Assembly: GCA_035296385.1 (NCBI GenBank)
Contig: DATHBB010000310.1
Span: 1-12,620 of the forward strand
DNA from: JAIVJZ01 sp035296385
GTDB lineage: Bacteria > Acidobacteriota > Blastocatellia > Pyrinomonadales > Pyrinomonadaceae
Reading direction: 5' to 3'
Length of the DNA stretch: 12,620 nt
In this document: piece by piece, positions 5,484 through 12,620 of the stretch
Numbering within the stretch: position 1 is the stretch's first letter
Layout of the letters: each line of letters opens with the position of its first letter
The notes under the pieces: model-generated
What the model was told of the DNA's origin: nothing
The model's database searches: none
What the model saw: only the letters and a program-made list of their open reading frames with translations
Position numbers and translations under genes: made by a program

Positions 5484-8400
5484 TCACCCTGCCGCGCCCG
5501 CGTCTTTCAACAACTTGTCGAGCCACAGGTTCGCCAGTTTCTCCTGCACGGTGTTGGCGCGGAGGCGGTCGTTGAGATTTTTGAAGTCAACGTGGTCGAG
5601 CAGTTGATCCTGATTGAAGCAGGAGAAGACGAACGACTCCGCGCCCGTCTGCGGGTCAACATGGCGCTGCAAGCACTGCGCGCAGACTTCTTTCATCATG
5701 CACTGCATCGGGCTGTTGATCGAGCCGACGCCGACGTGCGCGGCGTTGAAATGCGCGGCGAGCGTGCCGTGACGCGCGGCCTTCACCGCCGCCATCATGC
5801 GATCCGAACCGATGGCAATGATGCGTTCGACCTCGCGCAGGTCGAAGAGCGGCTCGCCGAGCTTGCCTTCGGCGTAAGCCCTGATCGCCTCGACGATGTT
5901 GCCGCGATAGTGCCTGTCCTCTGCGCGGCGCGGTTCGATTTCAGCACCCGTGTCCGTCGCCCAGATGATTTGATCGGTCGCCGCTTCGATCTCTTCGCGC
6001 TTGAAGAGGTCTTCGCCCTTTTTGTAGCCCGCGAAATAGACGACGCGACAATCGTTGTCCCTGAGAGCGCGCGCAATCGAGAAGAGCACGGCGTTGCCGA
6101 GTCCGCCGCCCGCGAGCAAGACCGTTTCGTTCGACGGTATCTCCGTCGGCGTCCCCGTCGGCCCCATCACGACGACCTGCTGACCCGGTTTCAACAGCGC
6201 ACACTGACGCGACGACGCGCCCATCTCCAACACGATCAAACTCAGCAACCCTTCCGACTTATCAACCCACGCGCCCGTCAACGCCAATCCTTCCATCGTC
6301 AACTTCGTGCCGCTGATGACCCTCGCGTCGGTCTCGTAATTCTGCAAACGATAGAACTGCCCCGGATGAAATTTCCGCGCCTGCATCGGCGCGCGCACCA
6401 CCACGTCCACAATCGTCGGCGTCAAACGCTCGACCCTCACCACGCGCGCGATAAGCTCGTCGTCCAACCGCTCTACGAGGCGCACGAAACGCGACGACGC
6501 ACGATCAGCGCCGCCCTCAAATGCCGACCCGCGCACGACGCGCGCTTCCTCTTTCTCAAACGCGCCCGTTTCATTTTCGACAGCGGCTATTTCATCCGCA
6601 AACAGCGCGCACACTTCCTCGTAACCGAACTTCGCGGAGGCCATCGCCTTGACGACGTTTCCGGCATAGACCGGATGATTGTCGCCGTAGTAAGAGATGA
6701 AGCGCCCGTCGCTTTCATACGAAGTGAAGAAGCCGCACTCGCCCTTCGCCGCCGCCACGAGGCGAAACACGCCGCCTGCTCCATCGCCGCCCGCGCGCTC
6801 GATCCTGTGCGGCGCGAAGAACTCGCCACGCTCGTCGAGTTTGAAGGTTGCGGGTCGCTCGCGCTCGTAGATCGTGTTCGGACTCGTCCCCGCCGCGACG
6901 CAGACCGTGCGCGCCGGAAGCCTCACCATTTCGCCCGAAGCCTTCCACTTCCCCGTCTCCGCGTCCCTACGCATGCGCTCGAACACCAGGGCTGCGACCG
7001 CGCCGTGCTCGTCCGCGACAGCTTCCGTCGGACTCATGTTCTCGACGTAACTGATGCCCTCTTCGAGCGACTTGACGACCTCTTCGTGGTTCAGGCGATA
7101 CGCGGGCGAATCCTGCAAGCGTTTGCGATAGACGATTGAGACACCGCCCCACGCGCGCACGAGCGGCACGAAATCCGGTGCTTCACCCGCCTCCGCCGCG
7201 CGCACGCGTTCCGCCCTGACGGCACGGCCATGCGCGAGAAATTCCTCATAGACCGCGCGCTCCTCCGCGTCGAACCGCGCGAAAATTTCCTCTTCTTCAA
7301 ACTCCGCGCAGAGCGCTTCGTGCCGCGCCAGAATCTTCTCGACCTGCACGGGATAATAGGCGAACAACTCCGTCGCCGTGTCAATCGCGGTGAGTCCGCC
7401 GCCGATCACAATCGCGGGCAGGCGCACCTGCAAATTGGCGAGCGCGTCCGCTTTGAACGCGCCCGTCAGTTGCAAGGCCATCAAAAAGTCGGACGCCTTA
7501 CGTATGCCGCGCATGAGGTTGTTCTTCATCTGCACGATGGTCGGGCGACCCGCGCCCGTCGCAATCGCGATGTGGTCGAACCCCAACTCCCAGGCGTCTT
7601 CGATCTCAATCGTCCCGCCGAAGCGCACGCCGCCGTAGAAGCGAAAGGCTGCGCGGCGCGCGAGCGTCAGGTGAATCATCGTGAGGAAATTTTTGTCCCA
7701 GCGCACCGTGATGCCGTACTCGGACACGCCGCCGAAGCCCGCGAGCACGCGCTTGTCCAGCGGCGACTCGATCTCGCGTATGTCGCGCACCGCGCGCGGC
7801 ACTACGGCGCGCCCGACGCCGTCGCCCGTCAACTCCGCGTTCAAAGGCTCGATCTTTAAGCCGTCAATGCCGACGACGCCGAAGCCTTCGTTCAGGAGAT
7901 AGTGCGCGAGCGTGTAGCCTGCGGGGCCGAGGCCGACGACGAGTATGTTGCGCCCGTTGTAAGGAAGCGCGTGCGGGCGCTTGGCGTTCAGCGGATTCCA
8001 GCGCGTGAGTAACGAGTAGATTTCAAAGCCGTAAGGCAGTTGCAAAACATCCGTGAGCACGCCCGTCTCGGCCTGCGGGATGTTGACCGGCTCCTGCTTC
8101 TGGAAGATGCACGACTTCATGCAGTCGTTGCAGATGCGATGCCCCGTGCCCGGGCACATCGGGTTGTCGATCATCACGAGGGCGAGCGCGCCGATAGAAT
8201 CTCCGTCGCGTTGGAGGACGTGCATCTCGGAAATCTTCTCGTCGAGCGGGCAGCCTTCGAGCAGGATGCCGAGCGGGTTGCGCTTCAAAGAGCCGTCGCG
8301 CTCGTGCAAGCCCTTCGAGCAGGAATCCTTGTCGCGCTCGTGGCAATAGAGACAGTAATGAACTTCGTCCAGCACTTCGCGCTCGCCGGCACGCCGGTCG

Positions 8401-9329
8401 GTCAACCCGAAGCCGTCGCGGCGTCGCAAGTTCTGTTCGAGGCCGCGCATGCGTTCGGGCAACTCCGCATCGGCGCGCTCAAGCTGAACGAGGTGCTCGT
8501 AGTTCAAAGGGTGCGGCACGCGAAAACTGACCCAACCCTTGACGCGCGACTTCGCACTTTCCTGCGTCGCATGCACCGACGCCCACGTCTCCACCAGCCG
8601 GAGCGCCGCACGCACGAACGCCGCACGCTCGTCCGGCACTTCATTTCCGCCAGCGTCAATCTCAAATTTCTTCAGCCCAACTTCCGCCTCTGTTTTAGAG
8701 ACGCGCGCCAGCGCCTCCGCGATCTCGCGCAAGCCTTCGACGCCTCCCTGCTCGCTTGCTGCCGCTTCCGGCTTCATCAGAACTTCTTCCCAGGCGAGCA
8801 GGCGCACAAGCATGCGCGCCGTGCCGAGTTCCGCGTCTGTGTCGAGCGTGTCGGGAAAAACTGCGCGGCGTAACTGGTTGAGCGCGGCGTCGGTCGCGTC
8901 GGCGTCAAAGGTGAGCGCCTTTTCCGGCGGGACGCGCTTCAAAGCGCGCCGCGTGATGAAGTTCTTGAACGCGAAGACGGCATCTTGCGCTCTGATGCGT
9001 TCCGCGTGCGCCGCGCGTTCGCGCTCGACGCGGAACAGCCGCGCGACGAAACGCGAGAGGTGCGGCGCGGCGTTGATGAGCAAGTCGGATTCGGCCTTCG
9101 TGCCCTTCAAAGTCGCGCCGCGCGCCTTCGTATAATTCATCAGAGCGTCGTGGAGCGTCGGGTCGGCTTCGCGCAGTTCCGCGTAGAAGGCGGCGGTTAA
9201 GCGGCGCAGGCGTTCCGGCCTGTAGAGGTCTGCGTAGGTGAAATCAGCGATACCGAGTTGGAAATCCGCGCCCGCACCTGTCGTCGCCGACGGCGCACCC
9301 GTACTGCTGTCGAGGGAAATGTCCTGCAT
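5484..9329 (-). CDS. Giant FAD oxidoreductase: GltD/NfnB-like plus PyrK/NfnA-like fusion
   Basis: This 1281-residue cytoplasmic flavoprotein has three parts. Residues 1-320 are a mainly helical region I do not recognise. Residues 320-920 resemble GltD/NfnB. Cysteines 326, 329, 337 and 360, then 392, 400, 403 and 407 could hold two [4Fe-4S] clusters. NILVVGLGPAGYTLAHYL (461-478) is an FAD Rossmann motif, AIVIGGGLTAIDTATE (639-654) a second dinucleotide site, and VCVAAGTSPNT (809-819) a late FAD-contact motif. Residues 945-1250 resemble the ferredoxin-reductase/PyrK fold: FHPGQFYRL (987-995) for FAD, VLLAGGGLGNAVLFS (1070-1084) for NAD(P), and Cys1210-x5-Cys1216-x2-Cys1219-x17-Cys1237 for a [2Fe-2S] cluster. 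NfnA and NfnB have this content as two subunits of an electron-bifurcating NADH/NADPH/ferredoxin transhydrogenase, so a similar activity is possible but unproven. Alternatives are a plain NAD(P)H:ferredoxin or sulfide/glutamate-type reductase. The start at 9327-9329 has no clear ribosome site. The downstream nucleotidyltransferase pair shows no functional link. Confidence 0.85.
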   Translation of the reverse strand: MQDISLDSSTGAPSATTGAGADFQLGIADFTYADLYRPERLRRLTAAFYAELREADPTLHDALMNYTKARGATLKGTKAESDLLINAAPHLSRFVARLFRVERERAAHAERIRAQDAVFAFKNFITRRALKRVPPEKALTFDADATDAALNQLRRAVFPDTLDTDAELGTARMLVRLLAWEEVLMKPEAAASEQGGVEGLREIAEALARVSKTEAEVGLKKFEIDAGGNEVPDERAAFVRAALRLVETWASVHATQESAKSRVKGWVSFRVPHPLNYEHLVQLERADAELPERMRGLEQNLRRRDGFGLTDRRAGEREVLDEVHYCLYCHERDKDSCSKGLHERDGSLKRNPLGILLEGCPLDEKISEMHVLQRDGDSIGALALVMIDNPMCPGTGHRICNDCMKSCIFQKQEPVNIPQAETGVLTDVLQLPYGFEIYSLLTRWNPLNAKRPHALPYNGRNILVVGLGPAGYTLAHYLLNEGFGVVGIDGLKIEPLNAELTGDGVGRAVVPRAVRDIREIESPLDKRVLAGFGGVSEYGITVRWDKNFLTMIHLTLARRAAFRFYGGVRFGGTIEIEDAWELGFDHIAIATGAGRPTIVQMKNNLMRGIRKASDFLMALQLTGAFKADALANLQVRLPAIVIGGGLTAIDTATELFAYYPVQVEKILARHEALCAEFEEEEIFARFDAEERAVYEEFLAHGRAVRAERVRAAEAGEAPDFVPLVRAWGGVSIVYRKRLQDSPAYRLNHEEVVKSLEEGISYVENMSPTEAVADEHGAVAALVFERMRRDAETGKWKASGEMVRLPARTVCVAAGTSPNTIYERERPATFKLDERGEFFAPHRIERAGGDGAGGVFRLVAAAKGECGFFTSYESDGRFISYYGDNHPVYAGNVVKAMASAKFGYEEVCALFADEIAAVENETGAFEKEEARVVRGSAFEGGADRASSRFVRLVERLDDELIARVVRVERLTPTIVDVVVRAPMQARKFHPGQFYRLQNYETDARVISGTKLTMEGLALTGAWVDKSEGLLSLIVLEMGASSRQCALLKPGQQVVVMGPTGTPTEIPSNETVLLAGGGLGNAVLFSIARALRDNDCRVVYFAGYKKGEDLFKREEIEAATDQIIWATDTGAEIEPRRAEDRHYRGNIVEAIRAYAEGKLGEPLFDLREVERIIAIGSDRMMAAVKAARHGTLAAHFNAAHVGVGSINSPMQCMMKEVCAQCLQRHVDPQTGAESFVFSCFNQDQLLDHVDFKNLNDRLRANTVQEKLANLWLDKLLKDAGAAG

Positions 9330-9358
9330 AAGTTCGTCTATGAATGAACCGCCTGAAA

Positions 9359-9364
9359 TTTATA
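9359..9364 (-). promoter_or_regulatory. Possible -10 box of the flavoprotein gene
   Basis: TATAAA on the minus strand would start a transcript about 23 bases before the ATG at 9329. No -35 box of good quality is present at the right spacing. Confidence 0.3.
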
Positions 9365-9497
9365 GTTCGGGAGAGACGCCACCTGAGGCCGTAGGCGCGA
9401 TTCGAGCGACACGACACTCGCGCGCGCCGCCGTCTTCGCCTCCTGGCGAACGTATCATAACACCCGCCCCGCGCACGCGGTTAGGGGGTCGGGTGCG

Positions 9498-9527
9498 TTG
9501 GACGCTGCGGCGGCGGTAGGCTATAAT
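9498..9527 (+). promoter_or_regulatory. Sigma-70-type promoter of tRNA-Glu
   Basis: TTGGAC (9498-9503) and a perfect TATAAT (9522-9527) are separated by 18 bases. Transcription would begin near 9534, about 10 bases before the tRNA 5' end. Confidence 0.8.
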
Positions 9528-9543
9528 CCCGCGAGTAAAATAT

Positions 9544-9617
9544 GGGGTGTTGGTGGAATTGGTTACCACGCCGCCCTCTCAAGGCGGAGGCTACGGGTTC
9601 GATCCCCGTACACCCTA
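9544..9617 (+). tRNA. tRNA-Glu, anticodon CUC
   Basis: A complete cloverleaf can be drawn by hand. The acceptor is 9544-9550/9610-9616. The D stem is GTGG (9553-9556)/CCAC (9566-9569) with GG in its loop. The anticodon stem is CCGCC (9571-9575)/GGCGG (9583-9587) around CTCTCAA, with anticodon CTC at 9578-9580. The variable loop has five bases. The T stem is ACGGG/CCCGT around TTCGATC. Anticodon CUC reads GAG (Glu), and the CCGCC/GGCGG anticodon stem is typical of tRNA-Glu. The discriminator is A9617 and the CCA end is not encoded. The first acceptor pair is G-U (G1-U72) instead of the usual G-C. Confidence 0.95.
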
Positions 9618-9671
9618 TTTCGTTCCTCAAGTAAGAATCTTTTAGTTATAGAATAAACGGACTACAAAGTT

Positions 9672-9703
9672 AAAAGAGGCCACCGCTATTGGTGGCCTCT
9701 TTT
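9672..9703. terminator. Strong two-way Rho-independent terminator
   Basis: AGAGGCCACC (9675-9684) pairs perfectly with GGTGGCCTCT (9691-9700) around the loop GCTATT. A-T pairs extend it on both sides, with a T7 run on the plus strand and TTTTAACTTT on the minus strand. It ends the tRNA-Glu transcript and, from the other side, the S9 peptidase gene 19 bases away. Confidence 0.93.
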
Positions 9704-9721
9704 TTTACCTCTTAATCTAAA

Positions 9722-11701
9722 TCAGTTGCTTGCCGCCATCTTGCCTGCCCCCTTCAAATGTTTGTCGAGGAAATCGAGGATGGATTTGTAGGCGCGAATC
9801 TCGTTGGCCTTCTTGGAGAAGCCGTGGCCTTCGTCGTCGAAGACGATGTATTCGACGACGCCGTTATTCTTTTTAACCGCTTCGACGATCTCGTCGGACT
9901 CGGGCTTGATGACGCGCGGGTCGTTCTTGCCTTGCAGGACGATGAGCGGGCGGCGAATCTTGTCGGCGTGGAAGAGCGGCGAGATGGCGCGCAGATTCTC
10001 CAGATCGGTCGCGGGGTCGCCCATCTCTTTGTAGAGGGCTTTGCGGAACGACTCCCAGTAGGGCGGGATGGACTGGAGCGTACGCACCCAGTTCGAGACG
10101 CCGAAGATGTCCACGCCGACGGCGAACTCCTCGGGCTTGAAGGCGAGCGCGGCCAGGACCATGTAGCCGCCGTAAGAGCCGCCGATGATACCGATCTTCG
10201 ATTCGTCAACGTAGCCGAGCGAGGCGAGATACTTTTTCGCCTCGATGCAATCCCACAAAGGCTCGCGCCCGTGCTTGCCGTCATCAGCGGCGAAGAAGGT
10301 CTTGCCGTAACCGCTCGAACCGCGATTGTTGACGCCGAGGATGACGTAGCCATGATTGGCGAGATACTGCATGAACGCGCTGTAGCCGGTGCGCGTCTGG
10401 CCGCCGGGGCCGCCGTGCACCCAGACGAGCGCGGGCGCTTTATTTTGCGCGCTCGCCCCGTGCGGCTTGTAGAGGATCGAGGGCACTTCCATGCCGTCGA
10501 ACGATTTGTAGCGAATCACTTCGGAGTTGACGAGGTCGGCGGGGTTGATCTCGGGGTTGAGGCTCGCGGTCAGCTTCGTCACTTTGCGCGTGGCGAAATC
10601 GTAAACGTGCAGGTCGCTCGGGGAGCGGTCGCCGTTCAGGTAGAAGGCCATCTTTTGTTCGCTGCGCGAGATATTGACGCCCGTGATGTCGCCGTTCGGC
10701 AGTTGCGGGAGCGCGACGGGTTTGCCGGTCGCCTGTTCGTAAATCTTGATCACGGTGCGCGCGTCCTGGTTGATGGCGACGACGCGGTATTTGCCGTTGT
10801 GCGAAAAATAGGTGTACATCACGTCCCACGGGGCGCGCTCGACAACCTCCGTCTTGCCGCTCGCCAGATCGTAGCGCGCGACGTGTGCGAACTCGCTCTG
10901 CTCGTCCGTCAGGTAATAGAGGTGACGCGAGGCGGGGTCGAACGACTGCGGGCTGAAATTGATCTCGCCCTTGTGCGGCGTGAGATGTTTCAACTCCTTC
11001 GTCGCCGTGTTGTAGAGATACATGTCGCTGTCGGTGGTGGTGTTGGGTTTGACGAAGGCGAGATATTTTTCGTCGTTGGAGATGTCGCCGAGAGCGTAGC
11101 CGACTTCGTTTTTGAAGAGCAGGGTCGGCTTGAAATCGGCGATGCTCATTTTGAAGATGTCGAAGTAGCGCGGGTCGCGTTCGTTCGTCGAGTAATAAAA
11201 CGATTTCAGATCGAAGCTCCAGCCCAGGAAATTGGCCTTGACTTTGTCGCCGGGCGTGAGGTCTTGCTCACGTCCGTCGGCGGACATCACGTAGAGGTGG
11301 CTGTTTTCGTTGCCGCCGCGATCATATGTGTAGAGGATGCGCGAGTCGTTGGGGAAATAGGAGACGGCGTAGGTGCTCTCTTTGGTCGAGCGCGTGAGTT
11401 GCTGCGGCGCGCCGCCCGCCGTCGAGATCGTATAGACGTTGAAGATGCCGGTCTTGTTGCTGGCGAAGAGAATCTGTTTTTCGTCGGGCGAGAAGGACGC
11501 GCCCGTGATGCGGGTCGTATCCATGAACTGCTCGATGGTGTATTGCCTGACCGGCGCGGCGGGCTTCTTCTGCGCCTGCTGCGCGTAGTGGGCGGGCGCG
11601 GCCAACGCCGTCGAGAGAAGGACAAACGCAAAGAGGAGCGGCGCGACGCGTGCGCCGTTTTCGTTCGAGCGGGGAGACGTTCGGGGTTTGGCTAGATTCA
11701 T
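9722..11701 (-). CDS. Secreted S9 prolyl oligopeptidase-family serine peptidase
   Basis: This is a 659-residue enzyme of the dipeptidyl-peptidase/acylaminoacyl-peptidase type, which cleaves short peptides outside the cytoplasm. Residues 1-40 are a signal peptide (basic start, then PLLFAFVLLSTALAAPAHYA). Residues about 60-395 form a WD-like beta-propeller with repeats such as SFSPDEKQILFASN and FDPASRHLYYLTD. The alpha/beta-hydrolase domain (about 400-650) has the oxyanion motif HGGPGG (429-434), NNRGSSGYG (458-466), and the catalytic triad Ser509 in GGSYGG, Asp594 in GKNDPRV and His626 in DEGHGF. All key residues are intact. The frame is open for 65 codons upstream to 11896, but ATG 11699-11701 is the better start: AAGGA lies 7 bases before it and the signal peptide begins there. 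It lies downstream of the M16 peptidase gene on the same strand, separated by a hairpin terminator, so it probably has its own promoter. Confidence 0.93.
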   Translation of the reverse strand: MNLAKPRTSPRSNENGARVAPLLFAFVLLSTALAAPAHYAQQAQKKPAAPVRQYTIEQFMDTTRITGASFSPDEKQILFASNKTGIFNVYTISTAGGAPQQLTRSTKESTYAVSYFPNDSRILYTYDRGGNENSHLYVMSADGREQDLTPGDKVKANFLGWSFDLKSFYYSTNERDPRYFDIFKMSIADFKPTLLFKNEVGYALGDISNDEKYLAFVKPNTTTDSDMYLYNTATKELKHLTPHKGEINFSPQSFDPASRHLYYLTDEQSEFAHVARYDLASGKTEVVERAPWDVMYTYFSHNGKYRVVAINQDARTVIKIYEQATGKPVALPQLPNGDITGVNISRSEQKMAFYLNGDRSPSDLHVYDFATRKVTKLTASLNPEINPADLVNSEVIRYKSFDGMEVPSILYKPHGASAQNKAPALVWVHGGPGGQTRTGYSAFMQYLANHGYVILGVNNRGSSGYGKTFFAADDGKHGREPLWDCIEAKKYLASLGYVDESKIGIIGGSYGGYMVLAALAFKPEEFAVGVDIFGVSNWVRTLQSIPPYWESFRKALYKEMGDPATDLENLRAISPLFHADKIRRPLIVLQGKNDPRVIKPESDEIVEAVKKNNGVVEYIVFDDEGHGFSKKANEIRAYKSILDFLDKHLKGAGKMAASN

Positions 11702-11897
11702 AAATCCTTCCTTTGCTCGGGGTGTAGTGTCCGTTGGATATACGACGAAGACGGGGCGCGAGTTTTGCAACAGCCGACGCGCTCCGGTAAAGAACCGCTC
11801 AAGCAGCCGCAGAGAAATCTCAAATGCGCTCTCTGAATATAACGGCGGGCGTCTGAAATATTTTACACCCTTCACGCGTATTATGCGCGACGGCAAA
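11702..11897 (-). other. Leader and promoter region of the S9 peptidase gene
   Basis: This 196-base gap stays open in the peptidase frame but encodes an Arg/Phe-rich string with no family match, so I treat it as non-coding. TATATT and TAAAAT boxes lie within the minus strand near 11840-11870, but I could not pair either with a -35 box at proper spacing. Confidence 0.4.
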
Positions 11898-11941
11898 ACG
11901 GAGACGGTCGCCTCACGTGCGCGTGAGGCGACCGTCTCCGT
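11898..11941 (-). terminator. Perfect 20-bp hairpin, terminator of the M16 gene
   Basis: Bases 11898-11917 are the exact reverse complement of 11922-11941, with a four-base loop TGCG between them. On the minus strand the stem is followed by TTTT, and it begins 28 bases after the M16 stop codon, both as expected for a Rho-independent terminator. On the plus strand no T-run follows. Confidence 0.8.
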
Positions 11942-11969
11942 GTTAAAGCCCTTGCGAGAAGCGGCGCGG

Positions 11970-12620
11970 TCAGTTGATGACTTCGCCGTAGTCCGTGAGT
12001 TGGGTCGTGACTTGCGACTTGTCGCCGACGACGACGATTGCCATGCGTTCGCTCTTAAGGTACTCGCGCGCGATGCGTTGCACTTCCTGCGGGGTGACGG
12101 CGAGGACGTTCTGCACGTAGTTGGTCAGGTAAGTTTCGGGAAGTTTGTGCAGATCGAGGAAGGCGAGTTGGCCGATGATGCCCTGGCGCGAGGAGTTCTG
12201 GATGGTGAAGACGCCCGCGAGATAATTCTTGATGCCCTGCAACTCGGCTTCGGGCGGCGGCTCTTTTTGCAGCCGCTCGATCTCGAAGAAAATCTCCTTG
12301 AGCGAAGGGCCGGTCACGGCGGTCGTCACGTCGGCAACCTGCACCCAGTAGGCGTCGCGGTAGTGCGTCGAGATGGAACTGTTGGGCGAATAGGTGTAGC
12401 CCTTCTGCTCGCGTATGTTCGAGGTGATGCGCGAGGCGAACGAACCGCCGAGCAGTGAGTTGGTCACGATCATCGCGACGTAATCCTTGTGGCTCGGATC
12501 GACGACGGGCAGGCCGAGATAGACCGTGGACTGCGGCGCGCCCGGACGGTCGATCAAATGTATCTTGCGCGCGGAGACGGGCTTCGGGATGTTTTCGTAA
12601 ACTCCCGCGCCGCGCTCCCA
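11970..12620 (-). CDS. M16 (insulinase/PqqL-type) zinc peptidase family protein, C-terminal part
   Basis: The coding frame runs from the stop at 11970 to the window edge without a stop, giving the last 216 residues. Its 5' end lies outside the window. The apparent TTG start at 12557 is not real, because the preceding codons translate as family-like sequence (ENIPKPVSARKIHLIDRPGA). The visible part is the second M16 half-domain: DRPGAPQSTVYLGLP, an NSLLGGSFASRI helix, the IREQKGYTYS motif (the conserved R...GYTY of M16 C-terminal domains) and a closing VTPQEVQRIAREYL helix. This half is normally non-catalytic and closes over the zinc-binding HxxEH half, which would be further upstream and cannot be checked here. 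Partner arrangements include a catalytic/non-catalytic subunit pair or one long chain. Next to the secreted S9 enzyme it suggests extracytoplasmic peptide degradation. Confidence 0.9.
   Translation of the reverse strand, partial: WERGAGVYENIPKPVSARKIHLIDRPGAPQSTVYLGLPVVDPSHKDYVAMIVTNSLLGGSFASRITSNIREQKGYTYSPNSSISTHYRDAYWVQVADVTTAVTGPSLKEIFFEIERLQKEPPPEAELQGIKNYLAGVFTIQNSSRQGIIGQLAFLDLHKLPETYLTNYVQNVLAVTPQEVQRIAREYLKSERMAIVVVGDKSQVTTQLTDYGEVIN

Noticed and set aside
5334..7139. 601-codon open frame on the plus strand
   Set aside because: It lies antisense to the flavoprotein gene, whose cofactor motifs prove the minus-strand frame. The plus-strand translation is Arg/His/Asp-rich without domains, a usual shadow in GC-rich DNA.
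8040..8873. 277-codon plus-strand frame
   Set aside because: Antisense to the flavoprotein gene within the same unbroken minus-strand coding region.
9544..9703. tRNA as an integration site for a mobile element
   Set aside because: No integrase, no direct repeat of the tRNA 3' end and no foreign gene lies nearby; both flanks are ordinary genes.
9758..11695. 645-codon open frame on the plus strand
   Set aside because: It is the exact antisense of the S9 peptidase, which has an intact catalytic triad and signal peptide. The plus-strand product is a Val/Arg/Asp-rich repeat-like string and has no ribosome site.
11702..11896. Longer start for the S9 peptidase, adding 65 residues
   Set aside because: The extension would bury the signal peptide inside the protein, and it has no ribosome site, whereas ATG 11701 has AAGGA at 7 bases.
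11688..12458. 256-codon plus-strand frame spanning the S9/M16 gap
   Set aside because: It runs through the perfect terminator hairpin and antisense to the M16 gene, with no ribosome site.

Overview
The window is GC-rich bacterial chromosome and looks like ordinary core genome with a few accessory genes. The mix of products suggests an Acidobacteriota member, perhaps the Blastocatellia/Pyrinomonadales group. The pointers are a small secreted Asn/Arg/Asp-rich helical protein, a DUF3494 ice-binding-type adhesin, a very large GltD-like FAD oxidoreductase, and secreted S9 and M16 peptidases. This placement is inferred from the type of genes and base composition, not from a marker gene. I see no phage genes, transposases, CRISPR array or rRNA.

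Layout. Positions 162-818 (+) encode a small exported protein. Its 3' region holds a long hairpin (875-948) followed by a strong two-way terminator (955-992), which is shared with the convergent DUF3494/post-COAP-1-like surface protein (1018-2208, -). A 449-base AT-richer intergenic region contains a perfect 24-base dyad (2455-2478) that could be an operator. It separates that gene from a divergent Crp/Fnr-type regulator (2658-3365, +). A run of 13 imperfect 7-base repeats (3406-3496) then leads directly into a -10 box and rsmI (3506-4393, +), which looks leaderless. A 66-residue disordered protein (4436-4636, +) follows.

On the minus strand, a 1281-residue flavoprotein (5484-9329) joins a GltD/NfnB-like half (two Fe-S clusters, FAD, NAD(P)) to a PyrK/NfnA-like half (FAD, NAD(P), [2Fe-2S]) in one chain, with a 320-residue N-terminal part I cannot assign. 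Just downstream on the same strand is a two-gene unit, an 83-residue protein overlapping a 162-residue minimal nucleotidyltransferase (5181-5432 and 4742-5230).

A tRNA-Glu(CUC) gene with its own good sigma-70 promoter and terminator lies at 9498-9703 (+). The last part holds two minus-strand peptidase genes: a secreted S9 prolyl oligopeptidase-family enzyme (9722-11701) and the C-terminal end of an M16 zinc-peptidase-family protein (11970 to beyond the window). A perfect 20-bp hairpin separates them.

The observations most worth pursuing are the NfnB-NfnA-type fusion, the overlapping small-protein/nucleotidyltransferase pair, the heptamer array that runs into the rsmI promoter, and the dyad upstream of the Crp/Fnr gene.
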